Positions 58,253-64,000 of a stretch of 64,000 bases of DNA are shown here, one piece after another. Every line of letters starts with the position of its first letter. Position 1 is the stretch's first letter. The stretch comes from CAVSRC01 sp963762605. GTDB lineage: Bacteria; Pseudomonadota; Alphaproteobacteria; Rhizobiales; Kaistiaceae. The stretch spans positions 124,001 to 188,000 of the forward strand of contig CAVXLJ010000017.1 of NCBI GenBank assembly GCA_963762605.1, written 5' to 3'. A program made the translations under genes and the position numbers. The notes under the pieces are model-generated. The model did not search any database, was not told where the DNA came from, and saw only the letters and a list, made by a program, of their open reading frames with translations.

Positions 58253-59827
58253 CTATTCCGCCGCTTCCTTCCAGGGCTCGGGCCTTTGCCATTTCAGCCT
58301 GGGCGAGCGGGCGGCGCGGGTCTCGTCGAGACGGCGGCGCGGGGCGAACACGGGGGCCTCGTGGAAGCGCTCCGCCTCGCCGCGCCTGGCGCGCATGACG
58401 AGCTCGCGCAACGTGGCCACGAACAGGTCGAGCGAGGCCTTCGATTCCGACTCGGTCGGCTCGATCAGAAGCGCGCCATGGACGACCAGCGGGAAATACA
58501 TGGTCATCGGGTGGAAGCCTTCGTCGATCATCGCCTTGGCGAAATCGAGGGTGGTGACGCCGGTGCCGTCGAGGAAGCTGTCGTCGAAAAGCACCTCATG
58601 CATGCAGACGCGGTCGCCGAAGGGCTGGCTCATCATGTCGCGCAGGCCGGCGCGCAGGTAATTGGCGTTGAGCACGGCGTCCTCCGACGCCTGGCGCAGG
58701 CCGTCGGCGCCGTGGGAGAGCATGTAGGCAAGGGCACGCACATACATGCCCATCTGGCCGTGGAAGGCGGTGAGCCGGCCGAAGGGCTGCTCGTCGCTGC
58801 GTGCCTCGGCGCGGGTCTCGACCAGAACCGGCTTGCCATCCGTCATGCGCAGGTAGGGCATCGGCGCGAAGGGGGCGAGCGCCTTGGACAGGACCACCGG
58901 GCCTGACCCCGGCCCGCCGCCGCCATGCGGCGTCGAAAAGGTCTTGTGCAGGTTGATGTGCATGGCGTCGACGCCGAGGTCGCCGGGGCGGACTTTGCCG
59001 ACGATGGCGTTGAAGTTGGCGCCGTCGGCATAGAAATAGGCGCCGCCCGCGTGGACCGCCTCGGCCATCGCCACAATGTCGCGCTCGAACAGGCCGCAGG
59101 TATTGGGGTTGGTCAGCATGATTGCCGCCACCTCCGGCGTCAGGCGTTTCTTCACCTCCGCCGGATCGACGGTGCCGTCGGCGCGCGCCGGCACGGTGAC
59201 GACCGTGTAGCCAAGCAGCGCCGCGGTCGCCGGGTTGGTGCCGTGGGCCGACTCCGGCACCAGGACCACGCTGCGTGCCTCGCCGCGGGCGGCAAGCGCA
59301 GCCTTGATGGTCATCATGCCGCAGAGCTCGCCATGGGCACCGGCCTTGGGGGAGAGCGCCACCGCCGCCATGCCGGTCATCTCCATCAGCCAGCGCGACA
59401 GCTCGGCGATGAGGGCGAGCGCCCCGGGGACGGTGGATTGCGGCTGCAGCGGATGGATGTCGGCGAAGCCCGGCAGCCGCGCCATCTTCTCGTTGAGGCG
59501 CGGATTGTGCTTCATGGTGCAGGAGCCGAGCGGATACATGCCGGCATCGATGGCGTAGTTCTTCTGGCTGAGGCGCACATAGTGGCGCATCGTCTCCGGC
59601 TCGGAGAGGCCGGGGAGATCGATCGGTGTGGTGCGGGCGTGCGCGCCAAGCCTGGATTTCGCATGCGGCGCATCGGGCAGATCGACGCCGGTCGTCTCGT
59701 TGCGGCCGATCTCGAAGATGAGCGGCTCCTCGATCGCAAGGCCGCGATTGGCGGTGAAGGTGTCGTGCGCGGTGGCGGCACTGGCGGCGGGAGCGGGGGC
59801 GGTCGGACGGCCCTGATCGTTCAGCAT
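58253..59827 (-). CDS. gcvPB: Glycine dehydrogenase (decarboxylating) subunit 2
   Basis: A 524-residue P2 subunit of glycine decarboxylase, the PLP enzyme that releases CO2 from glycine and loads the lipoyl arm of GcvH. The PLP Lys is Lys295 in HINLHKTFSTPHGGGG. LGSCTMKHNPRLNEK and PESAHGTNPATA are typical. It lies 1 bp after gcvPA, so the P protein is split into two chains here. Its N-terminal Ala/Thr-rich extension is variable. Confidence 0.96.
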   Translation of the reverse strand: MLNDQGRPTAPAPAASAATAHDTFTANRGLAIEEPLIFEIGRNETTGVDLPDAPHAKSRLGAHARTTPIDLPGLSEPETMRHYVRLSQKNYAIDAGMYPLGSCTMKHNPRLNEKMARLPGFADIHPLQPQSTVPGALALIAELSRWLMEMTGMAAVALSPKAGAHGELCGMMTIKAALAARGEARSVVLVPESAHGTNPATAALLGYTVVTVPARADGTVDPAEVKKRLTPEVAAIMLTNPNTCGLFERDIVAMAEAVHAGGAYFYADGANFNAIVGKVRPGDLGVDAMHINLHKTFSTPHGGGGPGSGPVVLSKALAPFAPMPYLRMTDGKPVLVETRAEARSDEQPFGRLTAFHGQMGMYVRALAYMLSHGADGLRQASEDAVLNANYLRAGLRDMMSQPFGDRVCMHEVLFDDSFLDGTGVTTLDFAKAMIDEGFHPMTMYFPLVVHGALLIEPTESESKASLDLFVATLRELVMRARRGEAERFHEAPVFAPRRRLDETRAARSPRLKWQRPEPWKEAAE

Positions 59828-59828
59828 C

Positions 59829-61172
59829 TCACAGCACCTCCTTCAGCGCCGCGACATAGGCCGCGCGGTCGGCATCGCTGTTGATCTCGGTCGAAGCGAC
59901 GACCATCAGGTCGGCAAGCTCCGGCCGCTCCGGCTCGAGGCGCGACACCGGCACGCCGCCAAGCACGCCGCGCGCGGCAAGCGCCTCGACCACCGGCGCG
60001 GCGGGCCTGGCCAAGCGCACCGTGAACTCGTTGAAAAACGAGTCGTTCAAGACGCTTAGGCCGGGAACCTCGGACAGCGATTCCGCCAGCGCCACGGCAT
60101 TGGCGTGGTTGAGCGCGGCCAAGCGCTGCAAGCCCGTCTCGCCCAGCAGCGTCATGTGGATCGAGAAGGCGAGCGCACAAAGCCCTGAATTGGTGCAGAT
60201 ATTCGAGGTCGCCTTGTCGCGGCGGATATGCTGCTCGCGGGTCGACAGCGTCAGCACGAAGCCGCGCCGGCCCTCGGCGTCGACCGTCTCGCCGCACAGG
60301 CGCCCGGGCATCTGGCGGATGTATTTCTGCTGGGTGGCGAAGAGGCCGACATAGGGCCCGCCGAAGGTGAGCGGATTGCCGAGCGACTGGCCCTCGCCGA
60401 CCACGATGTCGGCACCCTGCGCGCCCGGCGGTTCGACGGCGCCGAAGGCGACCGCCTCCGTGAAGACGGCGACGAGCAGCGCACCATTGGCGTGCGCCTT
60501 CTCGGCGATCGGCTTCAGGTCGATCAACTGGCCGTAGAAGGACGGGGTCTGCACGACGACACAAGACGTCTCGCCGTCGATCGCGTCGAGGATCGCTTCC
60601 GTTCCGGTCGGATCGGGCGGCAGTTCGAAGACGCCATCGGAAGAGGAGCGCGAATAGGTGCGCACGACCGAGCGGTATTGCGGATGGAGGCCGCCGGAGA
60701 GCACCGCCTTGGAGCGCTTGGTCAGCCGATGGGCCATGAGCACCGCTTCGGCGGTCGCCGTCGAGCCGTCATACATGGAGGCGTTGGCGACCTCCATGCC
60801 GAGCAGGTTGGCGACCTGGGTCTGGAACTCGAAGAGGACCTGCAGCGTGCCCTGCGAAATTTCAGGCTGATAGGGCGTGTAGCTGGTGAGGAACTCGGAG
60901 CGCTGGATGAGGTGATCGACGCTTGCCGGCACGTGATGGCGATAGGCGCCGGCGCCGACGAAGAAGGGCACGGAAGCGGCAGTGACATTCTTCGCTGCAA
61001 GAGCGCCCAGGATGCGCTCGACCTCGATCTCGCTCTTCGCCAGAGGCAGGTCGACCAGACCGTCGAGATGCTTGTCGGCCGGGATGTCGGCGAACAGGTC
61101 GTCGATCGCCGCGACGCCGATGCGGGCGAGCATCGCCGCGCGGTCGGCGTCGGTGAGGGGGAGATAGCGCAT
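59829..61172 (-). CDS. gcvPA: Glycine dehydrogenase (decarboxylating) subunit 1
   Basis: A 447-residue P1 subunit. MRYLPLTDADRAAMLARIG, PFFVGAGAYRHHVPASVDHLI, YTPYQPEISQGTLQVLFEFQT, SMYDGSTATAEAVLMA and NICTNSGLCALA are characteristic. It binds the P2 chain encoded next to it. It starts 30 bp after osmC. Confidence 0.96.
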   Translation of the reverse strand: MRYLPLTDADRAAMLARIGVAAIDDLFADIPADKHLDGLVDLPLAKSEIEVERILGALAAKNVTAASVPFFVGAGAYRHHVPASVDHLIQRSEFLTSYTPYQPEISQGTLQVLFEFQTQVANLLGMEVANASMYDGSTATAEAVLMAHRLTKRSKAVLSGGLHPQYRSVVRTYSRSSSDGVFELPPDPTGTEAILDAIDGETSCVVVQTPSFYGQLIDLKPIAEKAHANGALLVAVFTEAVAFGAVEPPGAQGADIVVGEGQSLGNPLTFGGPYVGLFATQQKYIRQMPGRLCGETVDAEGRRGFVLTLSTREQHIRRDKATSNICTNSGLCALAFSIHMTLLGETGLQRLAALNHANAVALAESLSEVPGLSVLNDSFFNEFTVRLARPAAPVVEALAARGVLGGVPVSRLEPERPELADLMVVASTEINSDADRAAYVAALKEVL

Positions 61173-61202
61173 GGACTCTTGTCCTTCGGAACCTGTCCGG
61201 GC

Positions 61203-61661
61203 CTAAGCGATGATGACCTTGGTCAGCAGGGAATTGGCGATGAAGCAGTCGGCATGGGCGGCATCGTGCAGGCGAGCGAGTTCGTCGGGCTCGGGCGTCT
61301 TGCCGGAAAACGCGATCCGCGGTGACAGCGTCACCTCGGAGACCCAGTATTTGCCGGCCTCGTTCTTCTCCATCACGCCGACGGCATCGTCCTCGTAGCT
61401 CGCGACGACGAAGCCGGCGCGCCGGGCGATGTCGAGGAAGGTCAGCATGTGGCACGAGGACAGCGAGGCGATCAGCGCCTCCTCCGGATCGACCGCCGCC
61501 TCGACAGTGAAGCGGGCCGGCACGACATGGGGCGAGGCGGTGGCCGGCACCTCGGTGCCGCCGTCGAAGCGCCAGACATGGCCGCGCGTATAGCGGCCCC
61601 TGGCGAAATCGTCGCTGTCGGTCTTCCACGAAATGGTTGCGGTATAGGTGTTGCCGCGCAT
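61203..61661 (-). CDS. OsmC-family protein
   Basis: A 152-residue OsmC/Ohr-like protein. The two family cysteines are Cys70 (SLSSCHML) and Cys139 (HADCFIA), and VDPEEALIASLSSCH is the signature. Members reduce organic hydroperoxides with thiols, often lipoylated partners. It lies between gcvH (17 bp) and gcvPA (30 bp) in the glycine cleavage operon. This position is notable because GcvH is lipoylated. Confidence 0.85.
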   Translation of the reverse strand: MRGNTYTATISWKTDSDDFARGRYTRGHVWRFDGGTEVPATASPHVVPARFTVEAAVDPEEALIASLSSCHMLTFLDIARRAGFVVASYEDDAVGVMEKNEAGKYWVSEVTLSPRIAFSGKTPEPDELARLHDAAHADCFIANSLLTKVIIA

Positions 61662-61678
61662 GGATGATTGTCCCCGGC

Positions 61679-62050
61679 TCAGATCGTCTCGAGGAAGGCC
61701 CTGTAGGCATCCTCATCCATGAGCGCGTCGAGATCGGCAGCGTTGTCGGGCTTCAGCTTGATGATCCAGCCGGCGCCCTCGGCCGCCTCGTTGACCGCGC
61801 CGGGGCTGCTGGAAAGTGCCTCGTTGACCTCGACGACCTCGCCGGCCACCGGCACGAACACCTCGCTTGCCGCCTTGACCGATTCCACCACCGCGGCCTC
61901 GTCGCCCTTGGCGAGCTTCTTGCCGACCTCCGGCAGTTCGACGAAGACGATGTCGCCGAGTTGCTCCTGGGCATGGTCGGAGATGCCGACCAGGGCGACA
62001 TCGCCCTCAAGGCGGATCCATTCGTGGTCTTTGGAGTAGCGGGTGGTCAT
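61679..62050 (-). CDS. gcvH: Glycine cleavage system H protein
   Basis: A 123-residue lipoyl carrier. YSKDHEWIRLEGDVALVGISDHAQEQLGDIVFVELPEVG leads to the lipoylated Lys59 in VVESVKAASEVFVP. Length is normal. It follows gcvT by 12 bp. Confidence 0.97.
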   Translation of the reverse strand: MTTRYSKDHEWIRLEGDVALVGISDHAQEQLGDIVFVELPEVGKKLAKGDEAAVVESVKAASEVFVPVAGEVVEVNEALSSSPGAVNEAAEGAGWIIKLKPDNAADLDALMDEDAYRAFLETI

Positions 62051-62062
62051 CGGGTTACCTCG

Positions 62063-63238
62063 TCAGGAAGCGGGTTTGCGGTGATAACGGTGAGGAACGA
62101 AAGGCAGCGGCACAACGGTCGCGGGGATTTCCTTGCCGCGCACCACGAGAGTGACCGGCGTGCCGGGCTCGCTCGCGCCGGCGGCGACATAGCCCATGGC
62201 GACCGGCCCTTCGACCGTGGCGCCGAAGCCACCGGAGGTGACGATGCCGATGGTGCGGCCCTCGGCGTTGCGGATTTCGGTGCCCTCGCGGGCCGGCAAC
62301 TTGCCGGTCGGCTTGATGCCGATGCGGCGGCGCGCCGGACCCTCTGTGAGTTCGCGCAGGATGCGTTTGGCGCCGGGAAAGTCGCCGCGCTCGCGACGGC
62401 GCCTGGAGAGGGCGAAGGCGAGATCGGCCTCGACAGGCGAAGTGGTGGCGTCGAGGTCGTGGCCGTTCAGCGGCAATCCGGCTTCGAGGCGGAGCGAATC
62501 GCGGGCGCCGAGCCCGATCGGCTTGACCCGCTCATCGGCGGTGAGCCGGTCCCAGAGCGCGCCGGCCGCACCGGCCGGAACCAGGATTTCGAAACCGTCC
62601 TCGCCGGTATAGCCGGAACGGGAGACCGTGAGCGTGCCGCCGTTCCAGTCGAACAGGCCGTAAGTCATGAAACCGAGATCGGCCGTCCCCGGCACCAGCG
62701 CGCCCAAGACCACCGCGGCTTCGGGCCCCTGCAGGGCGACAAGGCCGCCGTCGTCGGCGCGGGTGAGCGTGGCGCGATTTCCGGCTGCGGCCCGGATCAG
62801 GTCGAAATCGCCGTCCTTGGTGCCGGCATTGACGACGATATAGAGCCTGCCGGCGGCCGCCGGATCGGCGGGGCGCGCCACCATCAGGTCGTCGACGACG
62901 CCACCGTCGGCGTTGAGGAGCAGCGTGTAGCGGATCTGGCCCGGCTTCAGTCCGGCTATGTCGCCCGAGACGAGCGGCTCAAGAACGGCGGCGATGGCTT
63001 TGTGGTCCGCCTCAGGATCGCCGTTCGGCGCGTTCAGCGCGAGGTAACACGGCCCCATATGCGACACGTCGAACAGGCCGGCATGGGCGCGCGTCCATGT
63101 GTGCTCGGCGATGATGCCGGTCGGGTACTGGACCGGCATGGCGTAGCCGCCGAACGGCACCATGCGGGCGCCGAGCGCCCGGTGGTGGTCCGCAAGAACG
63201 GTCTCAGTCAGGATTTCTGCGACGGCCGGTTCAGCCAC
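62063..63238 (-). CDS. gcvT: Glycine cleavage system T protein (aminomethyltransferase)
   Basis: A 391-residue tetrahydrofolate-dependent aminomethyltransferase. MVPFGGYAMPVQYPTGIIAEHTWTR, LFDVSHMG, SGYTGEDGFEILV and DSLRLEAGLPLNGHDL are typical. It is first in the gcvT-gcvH-osmC-gcvPA-gcvPB operon, and the tandem glycine riboswitch precedes it by about 50 bp. Confidence 0.96.
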   Translation of the reverse strand: MAEPAVAEILTETVLADHHRALGARMVPFGGYAMPVQYPTGIIAEHTWTRAHAGLFDVSHMGPCYLALNAPNGDPEADHKAIAAVLEPLVSGDIAGLKPGQIRYTLLLNADGGVVDDLMVARPADPAAAGRLYIVVNAGTKDGDFDLIRAAAGNRATLTRADDGGLVALQGPEAAVVLGALVPGTADLGFMTYGLFDWNGGTLTVSRSGYTGEDGFEILVPAGAAGALWDRLTADERVKPIGLGARDSLRLEAGLPLNGHDLDATTSPVEADLAFALSRRRRERGDFPGAKRILRELTEGPARRRIGIKPTGKLPAREGTEIRNAEGRTIGIVTSGGFGATVEGPVAMGYVAAGASEPGTPVTLVVRGKEIPATVVPLPFVPHRYHRKPAS

Positions 63239-63292
63239 GGGACGATCCTTCGACAGCGGTGGATACGCGGACCGGTCGCTTCCCTGTCCGCG

Positions 63293-63503
63293 CCCCCTCT
63301 GTCTTCGGACCTGAGAGATTCCTGCCGGTCCTCGCGCTCTCTTGCGAAGAGAGCGCCTGCAGCAGTTACTCCGTCGGTGAGCAGGCGCATGTCTCGCCTG
63401 CTGCTTTCCAGAGTGTCGCCGACCGTCCGGTCCTTCGGCCTGAGAGTTTCCGGGGCGGTTGCTCCTTCGGCGCCGGACCTTGAGGTCCGGTCTCTCCCGG
63501 GCG
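63293..63503 (-). promoter_or_regulatory. Tandem glycine riboswitch
   Basis: Two glycine aptamers precede gcvT. The 5' one (about 63503-63425) contains GGGAGAG, GCCGAAGGAGCAA and CTCTCAGGCCGAAGGAC. The second (about 63415-63293) contains a GGAGTAAC segment, an extra GCGCTCTCTTCG hairpin and CTCTCAGGTCCGAAG. These are the conserved core motifs of the class. Glycine binding would raise expression of the downstream operon. Confidence 0.92.
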
Positions 63504-63571
63504 GTCGTTAAGTCCCGCCGCTTGCCAGAAGCGGCCGGTTGCCGGAACGCGACTCCGTCCCAGCTAGAACC

Positions 63572-63599
63572 ATCCTAGAACCGCCGGCAGCCGAGTCAA
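63572..63599 (-). promoter_or_regulatory. Promoter of the gcv operon
   Basis: On the minus strand TTGACT (63599-63594) and TAGGAT (63577-63572) are separated by 16 bp, a good sigma-70 match. Transcription would start near 63565, giving a leader of about 325 nt that carries the riboswitch. Confidence 0.6.
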
Positions 63600-64000
63600 T
63601 CAGGTGCCGGCCTTGGCTTTTGGTTTTCCCTCGTCGAAACCGACATAGACGATCAGGTCACGATCGTCCGGCGCCACCTTGAACGTGACCTGATCGTAGA
63701 CGTCGCTGTAGTCGGTGGCGAATTCCGGCGCCGTGAGCGTGGCCTTGAGCGGAAATGCCTTTGAAAACAGCACTTTGTTGTCGTGCTGCCGCGTCACTGC
63801 GATCCGCACCGGCAGGGTGACCGTGCCGGCGCCGCCCTTCGGCCCGGCCAGAACCCGCCCGGCGATGCCGACCTTTATGGACATCGTCGACGCATCGAGC
63901 ATATGGCATTCGCGCGCCGTCTTGGTGATCGATCCCTGCGCCTGGATGAAGGCGACATCGCCGTCGTGGCCACGCGCGTAGATGATCAGCGCTTCCGTGC
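63600..64000 (-). CDS. Conserved secreted protein, 5' end outside the window
   Basis: At least 133 residues, open past the window edge. The segment starts TEALIIYARGHDGDVAFIQAQ, continues TAREC..., RVLAGPKGGAGTVTLPVRIAV and KVAPDDRDLIVYVGFDEGKP, and ends KAKAGT*. The internal Met at 63902 is unlikely to be the start. The all-beta pattern suits a lipoprotein or periplasmic family of Rhizobiales, but I cannot name it. It is on the same strand as the gcv operon and ends 1 bp from the promoter. Confidence 0.65.
   Translation of the reverse strand, partial: TEALIIYARGHDGDVAFIQAQGSITKTARECHMLDASTMSIKVGIAGRVLAGPKGGAGTVTLPVRIAVTRQHDNKVLFSKAFPLKATLTAPEFATDYSDVYDQVTFKVAPDDRDLIVYVGFDEGKPKAKAGT

Noticed and set aside
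61637..63511. 624-codon plus-strand frame over gcvH and gcvT
   Set aside because: It is a shadow of the glycine cleavage genes and even crosses the riboswitch.
1..64000. CRISPR arrays, toxin-antitoxin pairs or defence islands
   Set aside because: No regularly spaced direct repeats or recognisable defence genes were seen. The only mobile-element gene is the IS110 transposase.

Overview
The window is high-GC DNA from an alphaproteobacterium, most likely of the Hyphomicrobiales (Rhizobiales). The signs are a CcrM-type cell-cycle methyltransferase, CtrA-like boxes (TTAA-N7-TTAAC), a LexA box of the alphaproteobacterial form (GTTC-N7-GTTC), an F0 operon with separate b and b' subunits, a DUF721-dsbA-smc cluster, and intergenic palindromic repeats of the kind common in this order. 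I cannot name the genus. Gene density is about 90%. No rRNA, tRNA or CRISPR array was found.

Layout. 1-1300: a DUF4870 membrane protein, a doubtful small ORF and a decayed 3' piece of a lysE gene. 1309-3893: a tetR gene divergent from a short-chain dehydrogenase and an aldo/keto reductase, with a clear promoter and two operators between them; intact lysE follows, so the module lies between the lysE remnant and lysE. 3910-7511: lysE-SRAP, Nudix, a TIGR02301 protein, a small gene behind CtrA-like boxes and a secreted protein. 7529-11949: ddl, then ygfZ, an HD hydrolase, a phosphatase and a NadQ-like Nudix/winged-helix regulator. 11966-16685: a secreted protein, ppdK (FNR/FixK-like box upstream, strong terminator downstream) and a SleB-type wall hydrolase. 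16701-21211: ppk2 and the nadA-nadB-nadC operon, with a 9-bp-arm palindrome before nadA that probably binds the NadQ-like regulator. 21430-24847: a ketopantoate-reductase-like gene and MFS pair, acuI, DUF3096. 24958-32055 (minus): glyS, a GT39-like membrane transferase, glyQ, a small membrane protein, an S49 peptidase, trmN6 and DUF2007. 32298-37184: ispB, a TPR protein, ispE and moaB, then a small GT2 on the other strand.

37296-40572: a PA0069-type radical SAM gene with a LexA box, rnhB, and an IS110-family element whose 5' noncoding end may encode a bridge RNA; the element sits inside an intergenic repeat that occurs intact near 48.9 kb. 40726-43278 (minus): atpI-B-E-F'-F. 43475-48281: DUF721/DciA-like, DsbA-like, smc. 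48282-49152 is an 870-bp stretch without a credible gene, rich in palindromes. 49153-52520: a short Shine-Dalgarno-led ORF overlapping an ABC-F gene, mutY and a HAD protein. 52568-57977: DUF1508, PHP hydrolase, ccrM (CtrA-like and GANTC sites upstream), HAD phosphatase, ClC channel. 57976-58246 is an inverted-repeat element. 58253-63238 (minus): the glycine cleavage operon gcvT-gcvH-osmC-gcvPA-gcvPB behind a tandem glycine riboswitch and a recognisable promoter. The window ends in a truncated conserved secreted protein.

Most of the window is housekeeping: NAD, isoprenoid, cell wall, translation, ATP synthase and one-carbon functions. The accessory signals are the tetR-SDR-AKR module beside the lysE remnant, the IS110 insertion and the repeat families. 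I found no defence or secretion system. The IS110 5' end, the lysE scar and the several predicted regulatory sites deserve the closest look.
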